64,000 nt of DNA, from NCBI RefSeq assembly GCF_000349325.1, contig NC_020504.1, positions 1,456,806-1,520,805 of the forward strand, in the 5' to 3' direction. The stretch comes from Streptomyces davaonensis JCM 4913 (GTDB lineage Bacteria > Actinomycetota > Actinomycetes > Streptomycetales > Streptomycetaceae). Shown in pieces: positions 34,155 to 43,435 of this stretch. Position 1 is the first letter of the stretch. Each line of letters begins with the position of its first letter. Under the pieces are notes generated by a model, which saw only the letters and a program-made list of their open reading frames with translations, was not told the DNA's origin and did not search any database. Position numbers and translations under genes: made by a program.

Positions 34155-35828
34155 GTGAGCGAGCGGACGGTCGACACGGCGGCGGAGGCTCTGCGCGGTG
34201 CCCGGGACGCCGTGGCGCGGGAGGCGTGGGCCGACGCGTATCGGCTGCTGAGCGACGTGGACACCGCGCGGCTCACCCCGGACGACTGCGCCGCGTTCGC
34301 GGATGCCGCCTGGTGGGGCAGTCGGGTCGATGAGTCGATCGTGCATCGTATGCGGGCCTACGCCGGGTATGTGGCGACGGACAATGCCCGCCGGGCGGGG
34401 CACATGGCCTGGCTGCTCTTCTACGAGCACCAGCTGGCCGGGCGCTCGGCGCTGGCTGCGGGCTGGCTGCGGCGGGCCCGGCGGCAGTTGCGGGACGAGC
34501 CGGAGTGCGTGGAGCAGTGTTACCTGGTCTGGATCGACGCCGAGGAGGCGCAGGCGCGCGGAGCGTTCGAGGAGGCGATGGTCTCGGCCCGGCGGATGGC
34601 CGCGATGGCCCGGCGCTGCGGCAGCCCGGATCTGGCTGCCTTGGGCGTGCAGACGCAGGCCGGTGTCCTGGTGGCGCAGGGACGGGTCGGCGACGGGCTC
34701 GACCTGTTGGACGACGCGATGTGCGCGGCCATGGCCGGCGAGCTGACCTCCTTCTTCACCGGGTGGGTCTACTGCCTGGGCCTTCAGCAGTCCATGGCCT
34801 GCGTCGACCTCGAACGCGCCGCCGAGTGGACGGAGGCGGCCATGGCGTGGTGCGCGGCCATGCCCGCCGAGAACAACTTCCGCGGGCTGTGCCGGGTGCA
34901 TCGGGCGGAGGTGCTGGAGCTGCGCGGCAACTGGGCCGAGGCCCTGACCGAGGCCGCGCGGACCGTCGAGGAACTGCTGCCGTACGAGCGGCGGATGGCC
35001 GCCGAGGCCTTCTACCTGATCGGGCAGATCCAGCGTCGGCGCGGGGACCTGGCCGCGGCCGAGCAGTCCTACGACCGCGCACACGAGTACGGCCGCGACC
35101 CGCAGCCCGGTCTCGCCCTGCTGCGGCTCGCCCAGGGCAAGGCCGAGGCCTCGGCGACCGCACTGAACCTGGCCCTGGCGGACCGGGAGGAGGACAACGA
35201 GCCGCTCGGGCGCTGCCGGCTGCTCGTCGCCCAGGTCGAGATCGCCCTCGCTCTCGGCCGGCTCGACGCGGCGCGCTCGGCGACCGGGGAGCTTCAGACG
35301 CTGGCCCAGCAGTGGCAGCGGCGGCGCCGCTCGGAGACGACCGTGCTGCACGCGGCAGCCGCGGCGGCGGCCGGCGCGGTGGCGTTCGCGGCCCGGCATC
35401 CGGACCGTGCGCTGCCCCTGCTGCGCCGGGCGCTGACGCTCTGGCTGGCGCTGGACGTCCCCTACGAGGTCGCCCAGGTGCGGATGACGCTCGCCGCCGC
35501 CGACCGCGCCGCCGGGGACGACGAGGGTGCCCGGATGGAGCTGAGGGCGGCCGAGCAGACTTTCCGGCGACTGGGCGCCGTACCCGACGCGCGCCGGGCG
35601 TCGGCCCTGCTCGCCGATGTGCGCAGGCGGCAGCCCGGTGGGCTCACCGAGCGCGAGATCCAGGTGCTGCGGCTGGTCGCCGCGGGCCACACCAACCGGG
35701 CCGTCGCCGCGGAACTGGTGATCAGCGAGCACACCGTCGCCCGGCACCTCAACAACATCTTCGCCAAGCTCGACGTCTCGTCCAGGGCGGCGGCCACCGC
35801 GTACGCCTGCACGCACGGCCTGGCGTGA
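34155..35828 (+). CDS. LuxR-family regulator with helical-repeat N-terminus
   Basis: 557 residues from GTG 34155 with GAAGGGAG seven bases upstream; the open frame extends far to the left but only as shadow of other genes. The first ~480 residues are Ala/Arg-rich helices of TPR character, with no Walker A motif, so it is not a full LAL/MalT protein. The C-terminus is a complete GerE/LuxR DNA-binding domain (LTEREIQVLRLVAAGHTNRA, then ISEHTVARHLNNIF). A broken, partly deleted copy of the first ~100 bases of coding sequence lies at 1-143. Possible targets are the FAD oxidase next door, but nothing proves this. Confidence 0.88.
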   Translation: MSERTVDTAAEALRGARDAVAREAWADAYRLLSDVDTARLTPDDCAAFADAAWWGSRVDESIVHRMRAYAGYVATDNARRAGHMAWLLFYEHQLAGRSALAAGWLRRARRQLRDEPECVEQCYLVWIDAEEAQARGAFEEAMVSARRMAAMARRCGSPDLAALGVQTQAGVLVAQGRVGDGLDLLDDAMCAAMAGELTSFFTGWVYCLGLQQSMACVDLERAAEWTEAAMAWCAAMPAENNFRGLCRVHRAEVLELRGNWAEALTEAARTVEELLPYERRMAAEAFYLIGQIQRRRGDLAAAEQSYDRAHEYGRDPQPGLALLRLAQGKAEASATALNLALADREEDNEPLGRCRLLVAQVEIALALGRLDAARSATGELQTLAQQWQRRRRSETTVLHAAAAAAAGAVAFAARHPDRALPLLRRALTLWLALDVPYEVAQVRMTLAAADRAAGDDEGARMELRAAEQTFRRLGAVPDARRASALLADVRRRQPGGLTEREIQVLRLVAAGHTNRAVAAELVISEHTVARHLNNIFAKLDVSSRAAATAYACTHGLA

Positions 35829-35941
35829 CCCGCGATGGGCCGTTCTGCCCATGCGCGGGACCCGGAAATGGGCCGTTACGGCGATGAGGCCGCCCGGCGC
35901 CCCGGCGTAGACCGGTGATGTACCCCTCCCCCGACACCAAG

Positions 35942-35973
35942 ACACCGAGACGCCGAGACGCCGAGACACTGAG
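35942..35973 (+). repeat. Four tandem 8-bp repeats
   Basis: ACACCGAG, ACGCCGAG, ACGCCGAG, ACACTGAG in immediate succession, directly in front of the FAD oxidase start. The unit length is not a multiple of three and it lies in the leader, so copy-number change would alter spacing rather than frame. Confidence 0.7.
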
Positions 35974-35978
35974 AGCCG

Positions 35979-37373
35979 GTGACGGTCATGGCCACCTACA
36001 CCTCCACCCTGGACGACCAACTGCTGGACCGGTTGCGCGGAGCCGTGCGCGGCGACCTCGTCCGCCCCGGCGAGCCCGACTACGACGAGGCCCGCAAGGT
36101 CTACAACGCCATGCACGACCGGCGCCCCGCGATCGTCGTCAGGGCCGTGGACACGGGCGACGTCATCGCCACCGTCGACTTCGCCCGCGAGCAGCACCTG
36201 CCCCTGGCCGTACGGGGCGGCAGCCACAGCGTCCCCGGCTACGGCACCTGCAACGGCGGTGTCGTGCTCGACCTCGGCCGCATGCGCGGCATCCGCGTCG
36301 ATCCCCAGGCCCGCACGGCGTGGGTGGAGGGCGGCTGCACCTGGGCCGACGTCAACCACGCCACGCACGCCTTCGGCCTCGCGACCACCGGCGGGGTCGT
36401 CTCCACCACCGGCGTGGGCGGCCTGACCACGGGCGGCGGCATGGGTTACCTGGACCGGCAGTGCGGTCTGGCCTGCGACAACCTGGTCTCCGTCGACCTG
36501 GTGACGGCCGACGGATCCTTCGTGACCTGCACGGACGAACAGCACAGCGACCTGATGTGGGCGGTGCGCGGCGGCGGCGGGAACTTCGGCGTCGTCACGT
36601 CCTTCGCGTACCGGCTGCACCCCATCGCCGACATCCTCGGCGGGCCGACCTTCTTCCCGCTCGACGGCGATGTGATCCGCCGCTACCGGGAGCTGATCGC
36701 CGAAGCGGACGAGCGGCTCGGCGCCCTGTTCGTGGTCGGCCTCGGACCGCCGCTGCCGTTCCTGCCCGAACGCTGGCACGGACGCCCGCTCTGCGGCGTC
36801 GTCACCTGCTGGACCGGGCCGGAAGACGAGGACGACCGCATCCGTGAGCGGATCGCGTCCCTGGGGCCGGTGCTCGGCCGACTCCTGGAGCGCATGCCCT
36901 ACCCGGTGATCAACACCCTCTTCGACGACCTGGTGCCCGCCGGGCTCTACCACTACTGGAAGGGCGCCTTCACCCAGGGCATGCCGGACGGCGCGATCGA
37001 CACCCTCGTCGAGTACGGCGCCAGCACCCCGTCCATCCAGAGCGTGACCGTCGTCTTCCCCATCGACGGGGCCTGCCACCGGGTGGCGCCGCAGGACACC
37101 GCCTTCTCCTACCGGGACGCCGACTACTCCATCGCGCTCAGCCCCACCCTCACCACCCGCGAGGAGTGCGAGGCCCAGAAGCCCTGGGTGCGCGCCTTCC
37201 ACGGGGCACTCGCACCGCACTCCATGGAGGGCGGCTACGTCAACTTCATGGACGGCGACGACCAGGACCGCGTCCAGGCCAACTACCGCGACAACCACGC
37301 CCGCCTGACCAGTCTCAAACGGCGTTACGACCCGAAGAACCTGTTCCGTCTGAACCACAACATTGCGCCGTGA
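35979..37373 (+). CDS. BBE-type FAD-linked oxidase
   Basis: 464 residues from GTG 35979; ATG 35988 is an equally plausible start. FAD_binding_4 domain with PLAVRGGSHSVPGYGTCNGG (the histidine that usually carries 8-alpha-linked FAD) and GVVSTTGVGGLTTGGGMGY; the second cysteine of bicovalent members is not obvious in the usual position. The C-terminal BBE motif is present (YVNFMDGDD then RYDPKNLFRLNHNI). No signal peptide, so cytosolic. Such oxidases act on sugars or natural products. The short 8-bp tandem repeats just upstream may affect its expression. It follows the LuxR gene by 150 bases. Confidence 0.88.
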   Translation: MTVMATYTSTLDDQLLDRLRGAVRGDLVRPGEPDYDEARKVYNAMHDRRPAIVVRAVDTGDVIATVDFAREQHLPLAVRGGSHSVPGYGTCNGGVVLDLGRMRGIRVDPQARTAWVEGGCTWADVNHATHAFGLATTGGVVSTTGVGGLTTGGGMGYLDRQCGLACDNLVSVDLVTADGSFVTCTDEQHSDLMWAVRGGGGNFGVVTSFAYRLHPIADILGGPTFFPLDGDVIRRYRELIAEADERLGALFVVGLGPPLPFLPERWHGRPLCGVVTCWTGPEDEDDRIRERIASLGPVLGRLLERMPYPVINTLFDDLVPAGLYHYWKGAFTQGMPDGAIDTLVEYGASTPSIQSVTVVFPIDGACHRVAPQDTAFSYRDADYSIALSPTLTTREECEAQKPWVRAFHGALAPHSMEGGYVNFMDGDDQDRVQANYRDNHARLTSLKRRYDPKNLFRLNHNIAP

Positions 37374-37407
37374 GGAATCCTGCGGGCCGCCGAGTGTTGA
37401 ACCAGGC

Positions 37408-38403
37408 ATGAGTTCCGTGATCGCGCAGGCCCGCTTCTCCGTCCTCGACCGCTCCCGCACCCGCGAGGGCCACACGAACGGCGAGGCCCTGCGGGACACC
37501 GTCGCGCTGGCGCGGGAGCTGGAGGAACTCGGCTACCACCGGTTCTGGGTCTCGGAGCATCACGGGGTGCCCGGGGTCGCCGGTTCCGCCCCGACGGTAC
37601 TGGCGGCCGCCGTCGCCTCGGCCACCCGCACCATACGGGTGGGCACCGGCGGCGTGATGTTGCCCAACCATCAACCCCTCGTCGTCGCCGAGCAGTTCGG
37701 GGTGCTGGAGTCCCTCTTCCCCGGCCGCATCGACATGGGCCTCGGCCGTTCCGTCGGCTTCACCGACGGGGTGCGCCGGGCGCTCGGCCGGGACAAGGAC
37801 GTCGCCGACGACTTCGCCGGTCAACTCGACGAACTGCTGGGCTGGTTCCAGGGCACCTCGCCCACCGGGGTGCACGCCCGGCCCAGCGAGGGCCTGACCG
37901 TGCCGCCCTTCGTGCTCGCGATGGGCGAGGGCGCCGCGATCGCGGCCCGCGCGGGCCTGCCGATGGTCATCGGCGACCTCAGGAACCGCGCCAAGATGCA
38001 GCGCGGCATCGACCACTACCGCGCGAACTTCCGCCCCTCCCCCTGGGCCGCGGAACCGTACGTCGTCATCTCCGGCACCATCGCCGTGGCCGCCACCCCC
38101 GAGGAGGCCCGCCGGCTGCTCATCCCCGAGGCCTGGTCGATGGCGTACTCCCGCACCCACGGCACCTTCCCGCCGCTGCCGCCCGCCGAGCGCGTCGAGG
38201 CACTCACCATGACCGCCAAGGAGCGGGGCTTCTACGAGGGCGGACTCGCCGGGCACCTCGCGGGCACCGAGGAGCAGGTCGCGGACGAGCTGGAAATCCT
38301 GTTGAAGGAGACGGGCGCCCAGGAGATCCTCGTCACGACCAGCACCTATGACCGTAGGTCACTGCTGGATTCGTACCGGCGGCTGGCCGGGATCGTGAAG
38401 TGA
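37408..38403 (+). CDS. LLM-class flavin-dependent oxidoreductase
   Basis: 331 residues from ATG 37408; an earlier in-frame ATG overlaps the oxidase end and gives an implausible N-terminus. Bacterial luciferase-like signatures: LAFELEELGYHRFWVSEHH-type segment (RELEELGYHRFWVSEHHG), VGTGGVMLPNHQPLVVAEQFG and FPGRIDMGLGRSVGF. It would use reduced flavin for oxidation or reduction of an unknown substrate. It lies 34 bases after the FAD oxidase and 17 bases before the next gene, so these genes may be one transcript. Confidence 0.88.
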   Translation: MSSVIAQARFSVLDRSRTREGHTNGEALRDTVALARELEELGYHRFWVSEHHGVPGVAGSAPTVLAAAVASATRTIRVGTGGVMLPNHQPLVVAEQFGVLESLFPGRIDMGLGRSVGFTDGVRRALGRDKDVADDFAGQLDELLGWFQGTSPTGVHARPSEGLTVPPFVLAMGEGAAIAARAGLPMVIGDLRNRAKMQRGIDHYRANFRPSPWAAEPYVVISGTIAVAATPEEARRLLIPEAWSMAYSRTHGTFPPLPPAERVEALTMTAKERGFYEGGLAGHLAGTEEQVADELEILLKETGAQEILVTTSTYDRRSLLDSYRRLAGIVK

Positions 38404-38420
38404 ACCCTGGGGGCTCCTGA

Positions 38421-39686
38421 GTGACCGCTGACGCCTCGGCGTTGTGGGCGATGTACGACACACAGATTCGCGGACGCGTGCCCGAGGTGTTCGGCGTGGT
38501 CGCCGAGCGGGACGGGCCCTTGGTGCGCGTCCACTACGGCACCCATGGCGTTGTGGACCACGGGGACCTCTCCGAGGTCGAGGACCTCGCCGGGCTGGTC
38601 CGCCGGAGTCAGCAGGACTTCGCCGAGCGCGTGGAGCCGGTGACCTGGAACGCGTACTCCCACGACGGGCCGCGCCTCGCCCAAGCCCTGCTCGACGCGG
38701 GCTTCACTCCGGGGACCCCGCGCTCCCTGCTGATAGCCGACGTCAACGACGTGCCGACGACGGACGTGGAACTGCGGACGTACTGGGCAGGGCTCCCGCC
38801 CAAGGACGAGGACCGGATCCTCCGGCTCGCCGAGGCGGCGCCCGAGCAGCGTCGGCCAGTGTCCGAGCTGGAGTTCGGCATGGACGTCCAGGCACTGTGG
38901 CATTACAACCGCCTGCTGGACCTGGTCTGGCTGGAGAAGGTCCACGGCACGGAATTCACCTCGATCGGCGGGATCAGCGGGCCGCGCCGCGAGCTGCTGC
39001 ACGCGGCGGCCGCGTGGAAGGGCCGGCGAGCGTGGTTGCAACCGCCGACGCGTTACGTGGTGGCCGAGGCGAGCGGGGATCTCGTCCCCGTCCATCTGGC
39101 GGCCGGGTTCCAGGAGATCGCCGAAGTCACGACCTACCGATGGGCGCCACCCGGGGAGCCCGCCCGCGAGCGCCCTTCGAAGCAGCTGTTCTCCGACCCC
39201 GAGCACGACGAGATCTGGCGGCGCTTCGAGAAGCGGTTCGAGGTCACCTACGAGACCGCCTACGACGGCATCACCGAGCCGCCCGGTTCGGTCACCTGGC
39301 ACATGGAGGCCATCGAGGACTGGCGCGACCCGCTGCTGCGCCAGGTGGAGGCAGCCATCGCCCGCGGACTCAGGGCTTGCGGGCATCGCGGGGACCGGCT
39401 GTACCGGCTCAAGTGGTACATCAACGGCACGGTCTGCGACCCGACCCGGGTCGGCGGCCCCGGCCAGCCCCCGTGGCCGGGCTACTCCTACCTCCCCGAC
39501 GAGAATGTCATCCAGGTCAGCTGGGACCTGCGCATGGGCACCTACGGCAACTTCCGGGAGGAGTCGCTCTGCGTCTTCGGCGCGGAGCTCGTCGCCGAGG
39601 TCGAGGAGGAGCTCACCGAGCTGCTCGGCACGGTGCTGCGGCGGGACGGGCGGCCGGTGGGGAACGTATGGACGTTCGGGCCGTGA
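38421..39686 (+). CDS. Protein with GNAT-like N-terminus and DUF2716-like C-terminus
   Basis: 421 residues from GTG 38421; the ribosome binding site is weak. The first half (RVHYGTHGVVDHGDL; VWLEKVHGTEFTSIGGISGP; LVPVHLAAGFQEI) has a degenerate acetyltransferase look with an LAAGF end typical of GNAT folds. The second half (RRFEKRFEVTYETAYDGITE; SVTWHMEAI; YINGTVCDPTRVGGPG) resembles DUF2716 proteins of actinobacteria. No membrane segment. Role unknown; neighbours give no clear hint beyond the possible shared transcript with the luciferase-like gene. Confidence 0.6.
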   Translation: MTADASALWAMYDTQIRGRVPEVFGVVAERDGPLVRVHYGTHGVVDHGDLSEVEDLAGLVRRSQQDFAERVEPVTWNAYSHDGPRLAQALLDAGFTPGTPRSLLIADVNDVPTTDVELRTYWAGLPPKDEDRILRLAEAAPEQRRPVSELEFGMDVQALWHYNRLLDLVWLEKVHGTEFTSIGGISGPRRELLHAAAAWKGRRAWLQPPTRYVVAEASGDLVPVHLAAGFQEIAEVTTYRWAPPGEPARERPSKQLFSDPEHDEIWRRFEKRFEVTYETAYDGITEPPGSVTWHMEAIEDWRDPLLRQVEAAIARGLRACGHRGDRLYRLKWYINGTVCDPTRVGGPGQPPWPGYSYLPDENVIQVSWDLRMGTYGNFREESLCVFGAELVAEVEEELTELLGTVLRRDGRPVGNVWTFGP

Positions 39687-39750
39687 GGAAGCCCGTGGCA
39701 TAGAATCGCGGAGTTTGTCCCCTGCCCCCATCGCGTACGGAGAGCTCCTC

Positions 39751-42090
39751 ATGCACGACGCCCACGACCCGTACGTCCGTGTCCGGGGCGCCCGCGAGCA
39801 CAACCTCCGGGGCGTGGACGTCGACATCCCCCGGGACGTGCTGGCCGTGTTCACCGGAGTCTCCGGCTCGGGGAAGTCCTCGCTCGCCTTCGGCACGGTC
39901 TACGCCGAGGCGCAGCGCCGCTACTTCGAGTCGGTGGCGCCGTACGCGCGCAGGCTGATCCACCAGGTGGGCGCGCCCAAGGTCGGGGAGATCACCGGTC
40001 TGCCGCCCGCGGTCTCGCTCCAGCAGCGCCGCTCGGCACCCGGCTCGCGCTCCTCGGTCGGCACGGTCACCAATCTCTCCAACTCCCTGCGCATGCTGTT
40101 CTCCCGCGCGGGCGACTACCCGCCGGGCGCCGAGCGGCTCGACTCGGACGCCTTCTCGCCCAACACGGCGGCCGGAGCCTGCCCGGAGTGCCACGGCCTC
40201 GGCCAAGTCCACGGTACGACCGAGGAGTTGCTGGTCCCCGACCCCGAACTGTCAATCCGGGACGGCGCGATCGCCGCGTGGCCCGGGGCCTGGCAGGGCA
40301 AGAACCTGCGCGACATCCTCGACGCGCTCGGGTACGACGTGGACCGGCCCTGGCGCGAACTGCCCGCCGAGCAGCGGGAGTGGATCCTGTTCACCGACGA
40401 GCAGCCGGTCGTCACGGTCCATCCGGTGCGGGACGCGGACCGCATCCAACGGCCGTACCAGGGCACGTACATGAGCGCCCGACGGTATGTCATGAAGACG
40501 TTCTCCGACTCCAAGAGCGCGACCCTGCGCGCGAAGGCGGAACGGTTCCTGGCCAGTGCTCCCTGTCCGGCGTGCGGGGGCGGCAGGCTGCGGCCCGAGG
40601 CGCTGGCGGTGACCTTCGCAGGCCGTACGATCGCCGAACTGGCCGCACTGCCACTGCTGGAGCTGGCCGACACCCTGCACGGCAACACGGAGACGGCCCG
40701 GGTGCTCACCGAGGAGCTCAGGTCCCGGATCGGCCCGGTCGTCGAGCTGGGTCTCGGCTACCTCAGCCTCGACCGGTCGACCCCCACCCTCTCGGCGGGC
40801 GAGCTGCAACGCCTCCGCCTCGCCACCCAGCTGCGCTCCGGACTCTTCGGTGTCGTCTACGTCCTGGACGAGCCGTCCGCCGGACTGCACCCCGCGGACA
40901 CGGAGGCGCTGCTGACGGTGCTGGAGCGGCTGAAGGCGGCCGGGAACTCGGTGTTCGTGGTGGAGCACCATCTGGACGTGATGCGCGGCGCGGACTGGCT
41001 CGTCGACGTCGGCCCGCGCGCGGGCGACCACGGCGGGCAGGTGCTGTACAGCGGACCGCCGGAGGGACTGGCCACGGTGGCGGAGTCGGCAACGGCCCGT
41101 TTCCTGTTCGACCGCTCCCCCGCGCCAGTACGTGAAGTGCGCGCCGCCGCCGGGCAGTTGAAGGTCGGCCCGATCACCCGGCACAACCTGCGCGCGGTGA
41201 CCGCCGAGTTCCCGCTCGGGGTGTTCACCGCGATCACCGGGGTCTCGGGCTCGGGGAAGTCCACGCTCATCGGAGAGATCACGGAGGAGCTGTCCGGTGT
41301 GGGCCGACTGGTCCGCGTCGACCAGAAACCGATCGGCCGCACTCCCCGCTCCAACCTCGCCACCTATACCGGCCTGTTCGACGTCGTCCGCAAGGCGTTC
41401 GCGGCCACGGGCCAGGCCCGGGACCGGGGTTACGGCGTCGGCCGCTTCTCCTTCAACGTGGCCGGAGGGCGCTGCGAGACCTGCCAGGGCGAGGGGTTCG
41501 TGAGCGTGGAGCTGCTGTTCCTGCCGAGCACGTACGCGCCGTGCCCGGACTGCGGGGGCGACCGCTACAACCCCGGGACACTCGAAGTGACGTACCGGGG
41601 GCGGAACATCGCGCAGGTGCTGGACCTCACGGTGGAGGCGGCGGCGGACTTCTTCGCGGACACCCCGGCGGTGTCCCGCAGCCTCGGCACCCTCCTCGAC
41701 GTAGGCCTCGGCTACCTACGACTCGGCCAGCCCGCCACCGAACTGTCCGGCGGCGAGGCCCAGCGCATCAAACTGGCGAGCGAACTCCAGCGGGGGCGTC
41801 GCGGGCACACGCTGTACCTGCTGGACGAGCCGACGACCGGCCTCCACCCGGCCGACGTCGAGGTCCTCATGGACCAACTCCACGGCCTCGTCGACACCGG
41901 CCACACCGTGATCGTCGTCGAGCACGACATGGCGGTGGTGGCGGGCGCGGACTGGGTGATCGACCTGGGCCCGGGCGGCGGCGACGCTGGCGGGCGGATC
42001 GTGGCGGCGGGGCCGCCGGGGGAGGTGGCGCGTTCGGAGGGGAGCGCTACGGCGGCGTATCTGATCCGTGCGATGGGCGGGACATGGTGA
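39751..42090 (+). CDS. UvrA-like ABC ATPase (UvrA2 class)
   Basis: 779 residues from ATG 39751 with GGAGAG upstream, shorter than housekeeping UvrA (~950-1000). Two ABC modules are present: Walker A GVSGSGKSS near residue 38 and GVSGSGKST near 497, signature LSAGELQRL and LSGGEAQRI, and Walker B VLDEPSAGLHP and LLDEPTTGLHP. Zinc-binding clusters are visible (CPECHGLG, CPACGGGRL, CETCQGEG, CPDCGGDRY). Loss of the UvrB-interacting region is typical of the DrrC/UvrA2 group, associated with tolerance to DNA-binding drugs in producers. It probably acts on damaged or drug-bound DNA. Confidence 0.9.
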   Translation: MHDAHDPYVRVRGAREHNLRGVDVDIPRDVLAVFTGVSGSGKSSLAFGTVYAEAQRRYFESVAPYARRLIHQVGAPKVGEITGLPPAVSLQQRRSAPGSRSSVGTVTNLSNSLRMLFSRAGDYPPGAERLDSDAFSPNTAAGACPECHGLGQVHGTTEELLVPDPELSIRDGAIAAWPGAWQGKNLRDILDALGYDVDRPWRELPAEQREWILFTDEQPVVTVHPVRDADRIQRPYQGTYMSARRYVMKTFSDSKSATLRAKAERFLASAPCPACGGGRLRPEALAVTFAGRTIAELAALPLLELADTLHGNTETARVLTEELRSRIGPVVELGLGYLSLDRSTPTLSAGELQRLRLATQLRSGLFGVVYVLDEPSAGLHPADTEALLTVLERLKAAGNSVFVVEHHLDVMRGADWLVDVGPRAGDHGGQVLYSGPPEGLATVAESATARFLFDRSPAPVREVRAAAGQLKVGPITRHNLRAVTAEFPLGVFTAITGVSGSGKSTLIGEITEELSGVGRLVRVDQKPIGRTPRSNLATYTGLFDVVRKAFAATGQARDRGYGVGRFSFNVAGGRCETCQGEGFVSVELLFLPSTYAPCPDCGGDRYNPGTLEVTYRGRNIAQVLDLTVEAAADFFADTPAVSRSLGTLLDVGLGYLRLGQPATELSGGEAQRIKLASELQRGRRGHTLYLLDEPTTGLHPADVEVLMDQLHGLVDTGHTVIVVEHDMAVVAGADWVIDLGPGGGDAGGRIVAAGPPGEVARSEGSATAAYLIRAMGGTW

Positions 42091-42171
42091 GAGCCCGGCA
42101 CAGTTGCGCACTCGTGGGGCCGGTGCACACTGGGAATCGAGCCCAAACCACGACGACGCACGGAGGCTGCC

Positions 42172-42447
42172 ATGGCCGAAGATGCTGAGGTTCGCGGGAC
42201 CCTCACAAAGGTCGGGGAGGAAACGGTCGAGGTCTACAAGCTGGAGCTTGACCTCGATGATGCGTCGCGGGAGAAGCTGAAGGCGGACCCCCGCGCGGTG
42301 ATACAGGGCTTTCTGGAGTCGCAGGGGCATACGGTCAACGGTCTGCTCGTGGCGGACTTGCAGGGATTCGACGACGACTGGCCCGCGGGCTGGCTGCACA
42401 TCCCCAGTGGCGAGTACCGGTCTCGTTGGTTCCCGATCCTGCTGTAG
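42172..42447 (+). CDS. Small acidic hypothetical protein
   Basis: 91 residues; ATG 42172 follows GGAGG at good spacing. Acidic, soluble, beginning MAEDAEVRGTLTKVGEETVE and ending WLHIPSGEYRSRWFPILL; no known motif recognised. It has its own 81-base leader after the UvrA2 gene. Convergent with the ornithine-lipid acyltransferase gene after 19 bases. Confidence 0.7.
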   Translation: MAEDAEVRGTLTKVGEETVEVYKLELDLDDASREKLKADPRAVIQGFLESQGHTVNGLLVADLQGFDDDWPAGWLHIPSGEYRSRWFPILL

Positions 42448-42466
42448 CGGCGCGGGGCGTGGGCGG

Positions 42467-43435
42467 TCAGCCCGGTTGCCGTACCGCGGCCTGGACCGTC
42501 TTGGTCACCTGATGGGTTGCCAATGCCGCGTGCGCCCAGGCGAGTTCACCTCCCGACGGACCCGGCTCCGCGGCGTGGGCCAAGGTGCGGCGGTCGGTGT
42601 GGGCATCCGCCGGGATCTCGGACCGTACCTCGACCTCGGCCACCAGGCGGCGGGCCGTGACCACCCGCCACAGGGAGGCGAGCAGGGAGTCCTCGCCGAC
42701 GAAGGCGGGTGCCGTGGACGCGGGGCCGTCGTCGAAACGGTAGTGCAGCCGCACCGGTTGGACCGGGACGCCCGCGTCGAGTGCGGCCTGGAACACCGCC
42801 CGGCGGAAGTGTCCCTGGGCGCGGCCGCACCAGGTGCTGCCCTCGGGGAAGGCGACCACCGCGGCGCCGGAGCGCAGGGCCCCGGCGATCCGGGCGACCG
42901 TGTCGGGCAACGCCCGCAGCCGGTCCCGCTCGATGAAGAAGGCACCGCTGGCCGCGGTGAGCCCGCCCGCCACCGGCCACCGCCGGATCTCCGCCTTGGC
43001 CAGCATCCGGGCCGGACGCACCGCCGCGAGCAGCGGGATGTCCAGCCAGGAGATGTGGTTGGCGACCAGGAGCAGGCCCCCGGTGGGCGCCGCCGTGCCG
43101 GTGATCCGGACGCGCACCCCGGCGGCCCGGACCACGGCCCGGCTCCACCCGCGGATCAGCGCGTTCCGCCGGGAGACGGGAACGAGACCGAACACCGGCA
43201 GCAGACCGACACCCACCAGAAGCGTCACCAGCAGCGCCCCGATCCGCAGCACCGCGCGCGGCACGTCCGCCAGGGAGCGGGCGGAGGCGACGCACACCTG
43301 CGGGGAGCAGGGCGCGGTGGGCAGCCAGGCACTGGTCGGCACGATCGGACGGGGCACCGCGGCGGCGGCCGCCCGGCGCGCCCGCCGGTCGGTCAGCGCC
43401 CGTCCGCCGACGGGCACCGTGCGCAGCAGGCTCAT
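42467..43435 (-). CDS. olsA: OlsA-like lyso-ornithine lipid acyltransferase (PlsC family)
   Basis: 322 residues from ATG 43435; TGATG overlap with the olsB stop. PlsC motifs: NHISWLD (HX4D), GAFFIERDR and FPEGSTW; two hydrophobic segments near residues 55-80 anchor it in the membrane. In ornithine-lipid synthesis OlsA adds the second, ester-linked acyl chain to lyso-ornithine lipid. Alone it could be a lysophosphatidate acyltransferase, but direct coupling to an OlsB-type gene argues for the ornithine-lipid role. The pair corresponds, as I recall, to SCO0920/SCO0921 of S. coelicolor. Confidence 0.83.
   Translation of the reverse strand: MSLLRTVPVGGRALTDRRARRAAAAAVPRPIVPTSAWLPTAPCSPQVCVASARSLADVPRAVLRIGALLVTLLVGVGLLPVFGLVPVSRRNALIRGWSRAVVRAAGVRVRITGTAAPTGGLLLVANHISWLDIPLLAAVRPARMLAKAEIRRWPVAGGLTAASGAFFIERDRLRALPDTVARIAGALRSGAAVVAFPEGSTWCGRAQGHFRRAVFQAALDAGVPVQPVRLHYRFDDGPASTAPAFVGEDSLLASLWRVVTARRLVAEVEVRSEIPADAHTDRRTLAHAAEPGPSGGELAWAHAALATHQVTKTVQAAVRQPG

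Noticed and set aside
34101..37499. Very long minus-strand frame across the LuxR and FAD oxidase genes
   Set aside because: Spans two good plus-strand genes and the gap between them, with low-complexity product.
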